From Mytilisepta virgata (taxonomy: Eukaryota > Mollusca > Bivalvia > Mytilida > Mytilidae): 64,000 bases of DNA. A program made the position numbers and the translations under genes. Positions 20,089-32,454 of the stretch are shown piece after piece. Below the pieces are notes generated by a model. It saw nothing but the letters and a program-made list of their open reading frames with translations, was not told the DNA's origin and did not search any database. Each line of letters starts with the position of its first letter. Within the stretch, counting starts at the first letter, position 1. The DNA lies in the NCBI GenBank assembly GCA_028015205.1, contig CM051514.1, positions 20,662,150 to 20,726,149 of the forward strand, given 5' to 3'.

Positions 20089-23000
20089 TTAATAGAAATC
20101 CATCAAGTGTCTTGGTTTTTTAACAGCTCTCCCACGTCTCGTCCTTTCACAGCTCAGTACAGTCAGTACAATTTCCTCTTCCTCAAACGTCTCGCTAACT
20201 TTTTCATTGATCGTCATTGTATCAGTCTGAAGAGAGCTGGTCAGTCTATTGTAAATCTCATCTAATGTATATACAACCTGACCAGGTAACAAAGGGGGTA
20301 TTACACTTTCTAATATACAATTAAGTGGTATATCTCTTTGCATGTCTTTTTGAAATTCAAGGCCATCATTCTCTTTATACAGAATCGCTTTGCACACTTT
20401 GTCAGTTTCAAAAATATGTTCAGTGAGACTTCCGAGAGACAACTGGTCATCCAACATGACCGCCACCAAATCATTTTCATCATAAATAGAGTCTAACACT
20501 GGTCCGGCGGGTTCATTTGAACTTTGCAATTGATCAATTGTGCGTGGTTCTGTAAGTGACGGGTCTTCAGCTGTTTCGTTGATTCTAATGTCGGTAACAG
20601 ACAGATCTATCGATGCATATTTAGGTGGGATATTGTTTTGGTACATGTTGAGAGGCAGCGTACCTGCATTAAACTTCGTTGTATCGGCTCTTACTCTTCG
20701 CTGTCGTACTACTTTTCCATATCTCTCCCTAAATTCCAACAATAGTTTCACGTCTTCTTTAGAGACACTGTCGGCTCTTTCACGTTGAAACTTTGGAAAC
20801 TGTTCAAGGGATAGATACTGTTTTGGACTCTCATACCCTGACGTTTTCTTTGATGTGAAATAATGATATCCACAAAGCGATACTCTCTTAACACACTCAA
20901 CGACACCTCTGAGAAAATCCCTTGCACAGTCAAGAACTGATGGTGTTTCTGTTTTTAACCGCAACATACTGTGCAATTGTTCATTAACTAACGTAAGAGC
21001 TGAATTAATATCAACTTTCTCCAAGTATTTTGATTCGAAACCAGTACTTTGCTCGGAAAGAGACTCCAACATTGTTCGAAGCATATGAACTGACTGTATT
21101 GTTTTAGAGGCTGGTACGCCATGAGGTCCTTGCAAGCAGTTAATTTTCAAATGTAAAAGTGTCTTGGCTTCAGATGTGCAGTTTTCAAAGAAACTTTCAA
21201 CGTCTTTCAACTTAGAAATTGACATCCTGATATCATCGCTATGACCACTTACCAATATTTCGGTATGCACAGAAAATGACTTGTAAATATCACGGAGTAC
21301 AGACAGATATTTGTGCATTTGTGACAAAGACGTTACAAGTCTGATATTTTTCGATCCAGAGTCTATAACAAACAGAGTGTTCAGTACATATTCCTGATGG
21401 TTGCGGAAATTGGCAATCTTTACCAAGACCATCCTCATTTCCTTCCTCTCCTTTCCCAGCGAACAAAACAACATCAGGTTGGTTAAGTGATCAATGTCTG
21501 ATCTTGTATAATGCTCTTTTCCCAACGTCAGAGTATATTAATTCAGTTCCAACTATGGCAATTCCGTGTGGTTGGTTGCAGATTTCGGTACCAGTTTTCA
21601 GAATCACAGAGACTGTTTGAATCCAATTCTAGGCGCAGAATACCAGCTGTATGATCGGCTAAGTACAGATAGTTTGAACAGTAGGCTAATCCAAAACATC
21701 CACTCATATCTGGTACACTAATCGAGTATAAACTTGTTCCAAAAAGGTCATAGCCATAGGCAGCAACTTTTCGTTTCACACAAAACTGCAAGATTGACTT
21801 TGTTTTCTGATCTGCTACAAAGAACAAATCTTTGTCAACTTTAACTAGTTTAGTAGGTACAACAGCGTCAATGCCAATGTCAAGAACCCTGGCTGTGTCT
21901 TTTGTGCCTCTTGGAAGACCTGCCGCCTCTATTATCCTGTTGATAATTTGTCTGAGGGTTTTCAGATTACTTTTTTGGGTTCTGTTATCTCCAAAAACGT
22001 GGCATATTCACATAGATTTCTTTTGGTTGATTTAGATATGTCTAATTTCAGAGTATCTTTATGGTTTATGTAGACTATTTTGTTTTTGCCACTTTCACAC
22101 ACGAACAGGATCCCATCTAAATTCATAATCGAACTGATAGTGCTCAGACCTTTTGCCAACTGTTTGACCTCTGCTGGATAGTGAAGTCTAACTTAATATA
22201 TAACTCCTACCCGATCAGCAACGTACAATACAGACGGATCATCCGAAAGACATATGTCTACTGGTTCCTTTAAAATGCTTGGATGATTGTCATCGCATTT
22301 TCTGTACTTTTCCGGAACGACAGTACATACGACCACGTCATTATCTGAATTGTGTAGACAGTCAATGACTTTTTCTGAACTTATTTCGGCAATTGCAGCA
22401 GTTGCCTGTCGATCCTTCCGTTGCACAGAATCCAACGAAATGTTTTCTCTAAACACATTACCCATTATTGTCTGTGTTTGTCTTAACATTCGAAGAATGA
22501 TCAAATTTATTCGGTAATTGTCAACTAAGAGCCACCAGTTTGACAAACTACCTGCTAGACATTTTCCAATATGGACCGCATCCAGACCTACACCAGTTAG
22601 ACTTAATTCTGGAATTTGTCGACCCTCAATTTTGTCATCAATTATTTTTTCCATTGCGGATTTGTTTTTCTGTTCACAATCGTGAATAACAACCATCACG
22701 GCCATTCTATTACCCTTGATATTGTTCTCGATACATCTCTCACATGCTCGTAATTGTGGTAGTATAGAAATCTGGGCATTTATTTCACACTGATTACAGA
22801 CCTGTCCCAGCTCACTGCATGCTTCGCAACTTCGATTACAACAAATACTGACATCTCCAACAACTTTTCCCTTTTCTTTTTTCAGTTCGAGACACCCAGA
22901 ACATATTTGTGCTTCTTGTACCCTCTTTTCTACCAGATTTTTAACATAGTCACTACTCTGTATATGTGGTGAATAGTCAAGTCCGACTGGAAGACTTACT

Positions 23001-23215
23001 GAATTTGTCAAGTCATATCCCAAGCTTTGCACATTGTTCATGGAAACCATTATCGAGTTTCAACTCTTTTAGAAATGTGGTAAAGTCTTTGTCAGACGCA
23101 AGTTCTAAGTATATAAAATGATTATCAACGGCTTTTGTTTGGTTTTTCCCAAATATATGAACACCTGCGCTTATTGTTTCCATATTCTTTCGCTTCTGAT
23201 TGCCATCCAATTTTT
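20089..23215 (-). pseudogene. NHL-repeat beta-propeller protein gene, multiply frame-broken
   Basis: Intronless, read from about 23215 downwards. The N-terminal part (KRKNMETISAGVHIFGKNQ) is followed by a Cys-rich segment (ICSGCLELKK, SCEACSELGQVCNQCE, LRACERC) that probably binds zinc, then propeller-blade phrases: KEPVDICLSDDPSVLYVADR, VKVDKDLFFVADQKT, FGLAYCSNYLYLADHTAGIL, QPHGIAIVGTELIYSDVGKR, GKGEEGNEDGLGKDCQFPQP and NTLFVIDSGSKNIRLVTSL, and a long C-terminal region ending RGRAVKKPRHLMDFY at 20089. Breaks: shift near 23030 (GGG run), TAA at 22193-22195 in frame, shift near 21975 (A run), shift near 21615, TGA near 21495, shift near 21380. NHL propellers usually mediate protein or RNA binding. 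Exact family not recognised. Convergent with the dipeptidase exon. Confidence 0.7.
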
Positions 23216-23394
23216 TTCATTCTCATCTCAGACAAACCGGAAATGATGGGGGCATTTTCAAAAGGAAAACGTAACGGAGAGATAATTCCGTTTTGAAAGG
23301 ATGATTTCTAGAAATGATCGGAAATGGCAAGAATGGTTTGGGAAATATAAATGTTGCCTTTTTTTCAAAGATTTGTCCATTTATTAGAACATTT

Positions 23395-23580
23395 AGTATC
23401 CAGTTTTTTGTTTTTTTTCCTCTTTATTTTTTTTCAACATTAAAGTTCGTCTCCCTTTGATAGTTCTCCCTCCTTTCTCCCGCCCTTTCTCTCCTTTTTC
23501 CCGCCCTCTCTCCTTTCTCCCGCCCCCTTTCTGCTTTCTCCCGTCCCCTTTCTCCCTGTCTCCCAATACCCTTTCCACCT
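23395..23580. repeat. Polypyrimidine tract (copy A)
   Basis: Nearly uninterrupted C/T, built from 'tttctcccgccc' and 'ctctccttt' blocks. Repeated at 26785-26970 in copy B. Such tracts can adopt triplex structure; open frames across it are compositional. Confidence 0.7.
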
Positions 23581-24002
23581 GCTCATAAATCATTTCTGTT
23601 TAAGATCCACGAAATAAAATAAAATTAAATACAGAATAAAAAATATAGAAATAATTAATGACGTATGATAATTTGGAATATATCATTCGTGCTCTAGTTA
23701 TATTAGATAAAGACTTTAATTACTAAAACAACAAAAACACCTATGTTTATTTAAAAAAAAACTAAATATGTTGCGAAACAGCTCATGCGACAATAGATAA
23801 CAAGAGAAATAAATGGAAATGGTGAGCTGTCAAAAGGGGCGTAAAACGACTAAAATGTATTAAATACACAAGTCGAACAAAACCAAATACAAAATCGTAA
23901 AAAAAACAACAACAAACTAATATTAGTGAGACAAGATAACGCACAATACTATATATCTTTGGTGAGACAAGACAACGTATGAGACTAGACAATTTTGGAA
24001 CA

Positions 24003-24060
24003 AGACATGCTTATCCCTCCGGAGCATCCGAAGTCACTCCCATTTTTTTAATGGGAATTC
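24003..24060 (+). repeat. Penelope-like 3' tail module (copy A)
   Basis: 'acatgcttatccctccggag', 'catccgaagtcactcccatt' and 'aatgggaattcacatt' match the module after the RT at about 5470-5520. The same module recurs at 27890-27947 in copy B. Confidence 0.55.
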
Positions 24061-24329
24061 ACATTACTACTGATTTAGCTTCTGTGCTGTCTGTTTCTAT
24101 TTTTAATAACAGTTGTATTTATATATTTTTTTAATTCTTTTAGTTTTACACTCAAGTATCTTTGGTCTATAAAGGGACCAGACAAAAGGGCCCTTTGTAC
24201 AGGTTACTTTTACATGCTTTGTTCATAAATGGAACTTTTTCACCGTGCCGTATCTTTTCCTAGGATTTCAAAGTTGTGGAGTTTTACCACTGTTTTGTCG
24301 CTTCCTTATTCTTGTGCCGATATACAATA

Positions 24330-25285
24330 AAACTAGAGGCCCCAGGACCGTGCATCGCTTTCCTGGTTTCAAATTTGCCAGTTAACTGTCAATAACCATT
24401 CTGTCCTATGTAAGGTATTTGTGGCCATCTTATTTGACAGTTTTCGTCAAGGGAAAAATATCACTGCTGCCAACCTCATCTCCCTTTTGAACAGTAGTTT
24501 CAGAGTTAGCATTTCATGCTGTTGTAGCGGCGATCTTGTTTGATTGTTTGGGTAATATTTTTTTTAAAGAATTTTTCCATTGGGTCCTTATGTTAAACTA
24601 AGTTTGGCCGTGGCAGCCACGATTGTTGACAGTCCGGTTCATCGGACACAAATTCTGAAAGAGTACCATCTAAGGACCATTGCTGTCAAATATACTTCCA
24701 ATTGGCCAATGGGTTATGACAAGAAGGTCTTTAAATGAATCTTACAATATGGTCCTGTCTAAATTTCGGCTGTGGCAGCAATTTTGGTCGACAGTTCAGG
24801 TCAAGGGACACAATTCTGAAAGACAACCATCATTGTTGCCATGTCTGGTTCCAACTGGCTAAGTGGTTTCAGACGAGAATGTCCTTTCCAATGGGTCCTA
24901 TGTTAAACCGTGGCGCCATTTTGGCTAACATTCCAGGTCATCATATACAGTTCTTAAAGACGACCACCTACATTGTATAAAGAACCATTGCTGCTATTTG
25001 GCCAGAAAAACTATCTAAAATTAATTTTCCCATTTGGTAATTATGTTAATCTAAGTTTGGCTATGGCGGTCAACTTGATTTACAGTCTGTGTCATCGGAC
25101 ACAATTCTGAAAAAAGGACTATCTCAGAACCATTACTGAAATGTGTGGTTACATCTGACCATGTAGTTTCATAGAAAAATTTGGAAGTGCATACCCACTT
25201 TTTCTATGTTTAGTAACAGCGACCATTTCGGTTGAACGTCGGAGATGTTAGACATAAACAGGACAAATATATCTAAGGAGCAAAT
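24330..25285 (+). mobile_element. Family A element, copy A10a
   Basis: The eroded 5' terminus 'actagaggccccaggaccgt' then 'gcatcgctttcctgg' aligns with the family start. The core has monomers with 'ttggccgtggcagccacgat', 'tgacagtccggttcatcgga' and 'agaaggtctttaaatgaat'. The 3' terminal hairpin is missing. It lies within duplication copy A. Confidence 0.7.
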
Positions 25286-25375
25286 CAAAAAAACGTAATC
25301 CATTGGACAGACAAACCCGGGAAGACAAATGAACAACTACAAGCACAACAAATAAACACTGAAAACACAAATTTG
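25286..25375 (-). repeat. Penelope-like 3' tail fragment, inverted, only in copy A
   Basis: 'aacgtaatccattggacaga', 'caaacccgggaagacaaatg' and 'caagcacaacaaataaacac' are the complement of about 5540-5612. Absent from copy B. Confidence 0.75.
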
Positions 25376-26212
25376 GAAGATCATTCCAACGCTCTTTGGT
25401 CTTAATTTGCTTTGTGGTTTCAGATGAGATCTTAAAGGGGAACTTTACGCCGGACGACTATTGACGCCAAGTGATGTCAATAGCTTATCACAAGATTACA
25501 TATGCTAGGATGTGAGAATCATTCATAATTTTAAATTACAAGCACGTCTGATTTCGATGGAGGGCGTTTATATATAATAACCTTTTTTTTTTATAGTAGA
25601 TGACAATCATAAAAAGTTCACCATTTTACTCTGAGTAGAACTGGACGGCGAACACAATTTGTAAACATGGACATTGATCTGCAACGTTAAAGTAAGATTG
25701 TGACCTCGACCTTCAACATATAGATCTCAGCACACCTACTAGTTGTCGTCCTCATTATTTAACTCAGGTAGCACTGAAGATAGAGAGCAGATATGGTTTT
25801 TTGAACAAATACTATTGTCTGAAAAGTTAAACTAAGATAGTGACTTTGACCTTCAACGTAGAGATTTCAACACAACTCATAACACAAGTTCTTGTAATGG
25901 TGAACAAACATATAATTAACTCCAAGGAGTATTGAAGATAGAGAACAGACAGGTACGTAAAACTAAGTTTGAGACAATGATCTTCAACAATAGAGATTTC
26001 AGCCTCCTTTTATAGTGGAGAACAATCTACTAAGTACCATCAAAAACTCCAGGCAGTATTGCAGATAGAGAGCAGCCACAATTTGTGGATACAGATCTAT
26101 TATTTACAGGGAGAAACTAAGACAGTGACTTATGACTTCCAAGGTAAAGCTTTCAACACAATTTATAACACTCCTTCTACATGTAGTAGTGGTGAAAAAT
26201 AAAGTATCATCG

Positions 26213-26620
26213 CAACTTCGATTACAACAAATACTGACATCTCCAACAACTTTTCCTTTTTCTTTTTTCAGTTCGAGACACCCAGAACATATTTGTGCTT
26301 TTTGTACCCTCTTTTCTACCAGATTTTTAACATAGTCACTACTCTGTATATGTGGTGAATAGTCAAGTCCGACTGGAAGACTTACTGAATTTGTCAAGTC
26401 ATATCCCAAGCTTTGCACATCGTTCATGGAAACCATTATCGAGTTTCAACTCTTTTAGAAATGTGGTAAAGTCTTTGTCAGACGCAAGTTCTAAGTATAT
26501 AAAATGATTATCAACGGCTTTTGTTTGGTTTTTCCCAAATATATGAACACCTGCGCTTATTGTTTCCATATTCTTTCGCTTCTGATTGCCATCCAATTTT
26601 TTCATTCTCATCTCAAACAA
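26213..26620 (-). pseudogene. Duplicated 5' fragment of the NHL-repeat gene
   Basis: Only the N-terminal part (start MRMKKLDGNQKRKNMETIS) and the first Cys-rich residues up to SICCNRSC are present; it is cut by the duplication junction at 26211. It shares the one-base shift at the GGG near the HEQ/HERCAKLG segment with the parent. The run after 'ccaa' has six T here against seven in the parent, so the start region is in frame in this copy only. Confidence 0.8.
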
Positions 26621-26784
26621 ACCGGAAATGATGGGGGCATTTTAAAAAGGAAAACGTAACGGAGAGATAATTCCGTTTTGAAAGGATGATTTCTAGAAAT
26701 GATCGGAAATGGCAAGAATGGTTTGGGAAATATAAATGTTGCCTTTTTTCAAAGATTTGTCCATTTATTAGAACATTTAGTATC

Positions 26785-26970
26785 CAGTTTTTTCGTTTTT
26801 TTACCTCTTTATTTTTTTTTCAACATTAAAGTTCGTCTCCCTTTGATAGTTCTCCCTCCTTTCTCCCGCCCTTTCTCTCCTTTCTCCCACCCTCTCTCCT
26901 TTCTCCCGCCCCCTTTCTGCTTTCTCCCGTCCCCTTTCTCCCTGTCTCCCAATACCCTTTCCACCTACTC
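26785..26970. repeat. Polypyrimidine tract (copy B)
   Basis: Same C/T tract as 23395-23580 with a few substitutions. Confidence 0.7.
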
Positions 26971-27181
26971 ATAAATCATTTCTGTTTAAGATCCACGAAA
27001 TAAAATAAAATCAAATACAGAATAAAAAATATAGAAATAATTAATGACGTATGATAATTTGGAATATATCATTCGTGCTCTAGTTATATTAGATAAAGAC
27101 TTTAATTACTAAAACAACAAAAACACCTATGTTTATTTTAAAAAAAAAACTAAATATGTTGCAAAACAGCTCATGCGACAA

Positions 27182-27440
27182 TAGATAACAAGAGAAATAA
27201 ATGGAAATGGTGAGCTGTCAAAAGGGGCGTAAAACGACTAAAATGTATGAAATACACAAGTCGAACAAAACCAAATACAAAATCGTAAAAAAAACAACAA
27301 CAAACTAATACTTTTTAGTTTGTTGTTGTTTTTTTACGATTTTATATTTGGTTTTGTTCGACTTGTGTATTTCATACATTTTAGTCGTTTTACGCCCCTT
27401 TTGACAGCTCACCATTTCCATTTATTTCTCTTGTTATCTA
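27182..27440. repeat. Large fold-back: 126-127-bp arms, 6-base spacer
   Basis: Left arm 27182-27308 and right arm 27315-27440 are complementary with about one substitution and one A/T-run length difference; the spacer is 27309-27314. Copy A of the duplication has only the left arm, so the inverted arm arose after duplication or was lost from A. Confidence 0.9.
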
Positions 27441-27465
27441 TGTTTATTTTAAACGTATAATAAAG

Positions 27466-27870
27466 TATGAGACTAGATATCTTTGGTGAGACGAGATAAT
27501 AACGTATGAGATTAGATATCTTTAATGAGACAAGATAATGACGTATGAGACAAGATAACGTATGAGACTAGATATCTTTGGTGTGACAAGATAATACCAT
27601 ATGAGACTAGATATCTTTGGTGAGACAAGATAATAACGTATGAGATTAGATATCTTTGGGGAGAAGATAATAACGTATGAGACTAGATATCTTTGGTGAG
27701 ACAAGATAACGCACGATAGTATATATCTTTGGTTAGACAAGATAATACCATATGAGACTAGATATCTTTGGTAAGACAAGATAATAACGTATGAGATTAG
27801 ATATCGTTGGTGAGACAAGATAACGCACAATACTATATATCTTTGGTGAGACAAGATAGCGTATGAGACT
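27466..27870. repeat. Minisatellite, unit about 39 bp
   Basis: About ten units of 'gtatgagactagatatcttt' plus 'ggtgagacaagataataac', with variants 'gcacgatagtatatatcttt'. Copy A at 23930-23995 has under two units, so the array expanded in copy B or collapsed in A. Confidence 0.85.
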
Positions 27871-27889
27871 AGACAATTTTGGAACAAGA

Positions 27890-27947
27890 CATGCTTATCC
27901 TTCCGGAGCATCCGAAGTCACTCCCATTTGTTTAATGGGAATTCACA
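27890..27947 (+). repeat. Penelope-like 3' tail module (copy B)
   Basis: 'catgcttatccttccggagc' and 'atccgaagtcactcccattt', the duplicate of 24003-24060. Confidence 0.55.
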
Positions 27948-27985
27948 TTGCTACTGATTTATTAGTATCTTTGGATTGTTATTTT

Positions 27986-28343
27986 GAAACTCCTGGGATG
28001 ATGCCTCTGCTGGTGGACCCTAGGTCCCCGAGGGTATTCGCCAACCCAGTCGTCAGACTTGTCTGACATGAATTATTCATTGATTTGTTACAGAAATTAC
28101 CAGTATTAGCAAAATTCAAAAATAATAGAAATACTAAGGGTTCATTCCTTGTATTGCACATGGTAGATCTCCTTAGCTGAAATTTGGCTTCCTGTTTCGG
28201 TATTTTTGGTTGAGTACTTCTTGTTTAATATAAGTTTGGTTTTTGGTCTTCCAAATCTTTCGGTTTTAATGCTGCTGATGAGAGGTAACTCCTTGAAATG
28301 CGTCGTATACAGCATAGTATAAATTTACTATATCTAATATTAA
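27986..28343 (+). mobile_element. Retroposon-like element with ~20-bp target duplication, second copy
   Basis: Relative of 13641-13956 ('gatgcctctgctggtggacc', 'ccccgagggtattcgccaac'). Flanked by 'tatctttggattgttatttt' on both sides (about 27966-27985 and 28346-28365). Absent from duplication copy A, where the target itself is also missing. Confidence 0.8.
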
Positions 28344-28627
28344 TATCTTTGGATTGTTATTTTTTAGCTTCTGTGCTGTCTGTTTCTATTTTTAATAACA
28401 GTTGTATTTATATATTTTTTTAATTCTTTTAGTTTTACACTCAAGTATCTTTGGTCTATAAAGGGCACCCAAGGGACCAGACAAAGGGGCCCTTTGTACA
28501 GGTTACTTTTACATGCTTTGTTCATAAATGGAACTTTTTCACCGTGCCGTATCTTTTCCTAGGATTTCAAATTTGTGGAGTTTTACCACTATTTTGTCGC
28601 TTCCTTATTCTTGTGCCGATATATAAT

Positions 28628-29600
28628 AAAACTAGAGGCCCCAGGACCGTGCATCGCTTTCCTGGTTTCAAATTTGCCAGTTAACTGTCAATAACCATTC
28701 TGTCCTATGTAAGGTATTTGTGGCCATCTTATTTGACAGTTTTCGTCAAGGGAAAAATATCACTGCTGCCAACCTCATCTCCCTTTTGAACAGTAGTTTC
28801 AGAGTTAGCATTTCATGCTGTTGTAGCGGCGATCTTGTTTGATAGTTTGGGTAATATTTTTTTTAAAGAATTTTTCCATTGGGTCCTTATGTTAAACTAA
28901 GTTTGGCCGTGGCAGCCACGATTGTTGACAGTCCGGTTCATCGGACACAAATTCTGAAAGAGTACCATCTAAGGACCATTGCTATCAAATATACTTCCAA
29001 TTGGCCAATGGGTTTAGGACAAGAAGGTCTTTTTAAAATGAATCTTACAATATGGTCCAGTCTTAATTTCGGCTGTGGCAGCCATTTTGGTCGACAGTTC
29101 AGGGCAACGGACACAATTCTGAAAGACGACCATCATTGTTGAAATGTCTGGTTCCAACTGGCTAAGTGGTTTCAGACGAGAATGTTCTTTCCAATGGGTC
29201 CTATGTTAAACCGTGGGCGCCATTTTGGCTAACATTCCAGGTCATCATATACAGTTCTTAAAGACGACCACCCACATTGTATAAAGGACCATTGCTGCTA
29301 AATCTGGTTCTATTTGGCCAGAAAAACTATCTAAAATTAATTTTCCCATTTTGGTAATTATGTTAATCTAAGTTTGGCTATGGCGGCCAACTTGATTTAC
29401 AGTCTGTGTCATCGGACACAATTCTGAAAAACGGACTATCTCAGAACCATTGTGTGAAATGTTTGGTTAGATCTGACCATGTAGTTTTATAGAAAAATTT
29501 TGAAGTGCATACCCACTTTTTCTATGTTTAGTAACAGCGACCATTTCGGTTGAACGTCGGAGATGTTAGACATAAACAGGACAAATATATCCAAGGAGCA
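28628..29600 (+). mobile_element. Family A element, copy A10b
   Basis: Duplicate of 24330-25285 within copy B, with the same eroded 5' end and monomer core and scattered substitutions. Confidence 0.7.
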
Positions 29601-30063
29601 AATCAACATATAGATCTCAGCACACCTACTAGTTGTCGTCCTCATTATTTAACTCAGATAGCACTGAAGATAGAGAGCAGATGTGGTTTTTTGAACAAAT
29701 ACTGTTGTCTGAAAAAATAAACTAAGATAGTGACTTTGACCTTCAACGTAGAGATTTCTTGTAATGGTGAACAAACATATAATTAACTCCAAGGAGTATT
29801 GAAGATAGAGGACAGACAGGTACGTAAAACTAAGTTTGAGACAATGATCTTCAAAAATAGAGATTTCAGCCTCCTTTTATAGTGGAGAACAATCTACTAA
29901 GTACCATCAAAAACTCCAGGCAGTATTGCAGATAGAGAGCAGCCACGATTTGTGGATACAGACCTATTATCTACAGGGAGAAACTAAGACAGTGACTTAT
30001 GACTCCCAAGACAATTCTTAACACACCTTCTACATGTAGTAGTGGTGAAAAATAAAGTATCAT

Positions 30064-31084
30064 CAGTGAATCAATATATCTCAAACATAATTGTGGACAG
30101 GCGAACGGACAGAAGGAAACATGCCCAAACTGTATGACTTGATAATTATACGGCACCCACATCATAGATAATGGCCCTAAAATTAATTGATCAATAATTC
30201 TAAATTTTGTATTAATTTTTTTTTCAAATTTAAACAAAAATTAAAATATATTTTATAATAAAGCATTATGAAATAGAATATTTCTTACTCTTAACTCTAA
30301 CAAAGTTTGCCCTCTGACATTCCAAATTATCCTTCTACATCTACTACAGAATAATTAATTCATATTTTTTCTAAAATGCCCGTCATTTCATTGATTTTTT
30401 TTTCTTCAAAATTACAATTTATTTAAATAATTTTCTGCGTAAATGAAATGATTTTTTTGGCAAGGTATAATTTTCGTTAATTTTTGTACTCTTCCTGTTA
30501 TATAACATGTCTAACAGATATCACAAATGCTCAAAGAATGACATTTTTCAAATCGTGATTTTGAAATGCAATATTGATAATTATTATGCAGTTGTATTTT
30601 TAATCCAATGACAAAGAGCCATTTATGAAATGTGACCTCCAAATCTTTTTCCGTTTTGTACAACTGGAAGTAAACATTTTCCGTATTGGACGTCCCGAAA
30701 AAGAGGTACTTTTTTCGTATTGTACGACCGGAAGTAAAAACAGGAAAAGTGTTTGTGACGTCGTCGTTAAATAGATTACGCGCCAAAACTTTTCCCAAAT
30801 CAGCTAGCAAAGTAAACTTGTATTTGATTTGTAATTCAGTTTTTTCAATCGGTGTAGAGCGTGAAAACGGAGGATAGACTGTAAAAAAAATATACTGTCT
30901 AGTATAAGACAAGAAAGATCGACTAAAGAAATGCTCGGTAAACTTTGAAATGCTATTTAGCTAGTCAAAATAAATTGTTAATTTCCCGACAAAGAACATG
31001 CATTGGTTATTCAAACTTTTGTCAGAATATGTTGAACTGTATAATAAACAGATTATTTTACAGTGTTATGTACAATACTAAAAA
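30064..31084. other. AT-rich sequence, no convincing gene
   Basis: An open frame on the minus strand (30511-30912, 133 codons) has no recognised domain. Between 30660 and 30770 there are two 'accggaagtaaa'-type ETS cores and a 'gtgacgtcgtcg' CRE-like site, so a promoter is possible, but no transcript structure is visible. Confidence 0.4.
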
Positions 31085-32454
31085 TATTGTACTCGTCCAT
31101 ATTTGACCTTTGATCTAAAAAGGCATATCATTTGCCTCTGTCCTTCCATTTGAGATTCCTGCCAACTTGGTGACAGTCTGCCCATTTTAATTCCTGATCA
31201 AATGACAAAAAGTCCTTTCCCATAAGGTTTCAATTGGGCGTTTGAACAGCCGCAGCCATCAGTTGATTCGATGAATCGCAACCGAAAATGGATCGTTTGT
31301 AGAGGATACTGTTGTCCCCAATCCTGCAAAGTTTCAAGACATTTCATTATGTAGTTTCAGAGAAGATTTTTGAAAATTGGCCTATCAAAATCAAAGATGG
31401 CATCTAGAAGCCTTGTTAATTTATCCAACCGGAACAAAAGATAGAGTGTTAATAGAGTTCCCTTTATACACCATTTCTGTCAACTTTGGTTACAATTTTC
31501 CCATTATTTCCTGAGAAAATGACAAAAAAGTCCTTTATCATATGGTTTCAATAGAAACTTTGAACAGCCGCAGCTGTCGGTTGATCAGATGAATCTCGAG
31601 GATATTGTTTTCATCACTCCTACAAATTTTTAAAACATTTCATCGTGCAGCTTCAGATAAGACTTTTGAAAATTGGCCAATCAAAACCAAAGATTGCCTC
31701 TTGTGGCAATTTTTTTTCATCAATTTGAAACCAAAGATAGAACTTTAATAGAGGTCCTTCAATACACCATTCCTGCCAACTTTAATTTAAATATGCCCAT
31801 TAGTTCCTGAGCTAATGACAAAAACGTGATTCAACGGAAACTTTGAACAGCCGCAGCCGGTTGAGCGGATGAATCTTAACCAAAAGTGGATCGTTTGTAG
31901 AGGATATTGTTGTCATCAATCCTGCAAAGTTGCAAACATTTCATCTTGTAGTTTCAGAGAAGTTTGAAAACTGGCCAATGAAAATCAACCTCTGACGGCC
32001 ATGTTCATCCATCTGGAACCAAATGTAGAAATTTAATAGTTTTCCATACAACATTCCTGCCAAGTTTGATTACAATCTGCCCATTAGTTCCTGAGCAATT
32101 GATAAAAGTCTTTTCACATATGGTTTCAATGAAAACATATTACAAAGAAAAAAAAAACAGAAAAAAATATATAAAAAAAATAAAAAATAAAAAATAAAAA
32201 AAAATTTAAAAAAAGGGAAGGAGGGTAATGCAGCCTATATATGTTTATACATATATATAGCCATTCACAAGCCTGGACAAATGCAGAGTGGCCTTAAAAA
32301 ATTGTGGAGGATTAATTCAGCCTATCTTATGATAACCAGTCACAAGCCTGAGTAAATGCAGAGTGGGCTTTCAAATGACCTGAATGTAAGGGTGCTCTCG
32401 CACAGATCCAATCTTTGAATAACGACAATCGACCACCACTAGCCCCAAAACTGA

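Larger units (their letters stand above)
22825..26210. repeat. Tandem segmental duplication, copy A (3,386 bp)
   Basis: Begins inside the NHL pseudogene at 'cgcaacttcgattacaac' and runs colinearly with 26211-30063 at very high identity. Copy A has about 430 bp (25286-25717, including an inverted Penelope-like tail piece) that copy B lacks. The junction at 26210/26211 joins 'aaagtatcat' to 'cgcaacttcg' with at most two bases (TC) of shared sequence. Confidence 0.9.
26211..30063. repeat. Tandem segmental duplication, copy B (3,853 bp)
   Basis: Second copy of 22825-26210. Differences: a large fold-back (27182-27440), an expanded ~39-bp minisatellite (27466-27870), a 358-bp retroposon-like insertion (27986-28343), and a ~430-bp loss relative to copy A. 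It ends at 'aaagtatcat' (30063), the phrase that ends copy A. Confidence 0.9.

Noticed and set aside
22193..22195. In-frame TAA as an intron boundary rather than a stop
   Set aside because: Reading frame and propeller character continue without interruption immediately after it and no GT..AG pair brackets it.
23393..23593. Lys/Arg/Gly-rich minus-strand frame (and its plus-strand twin at 26699-26974)
   Set aside because: Produced by the polypyrimidine tract; the two copies differ by duplication, not coding constraint.
27522..27911. 129-codon minus-strand frame with repeated RYLVSYVIILS
   Set aside because: It is a read-through of the ~39-bp minisatellite (39 is divisible by 3), not a gene.
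30511..30912. 133-codon minus-strand frame as a gene
   Set aside because: No domain, low complexity, and promoter-type motifs lie within it; insufficient support.
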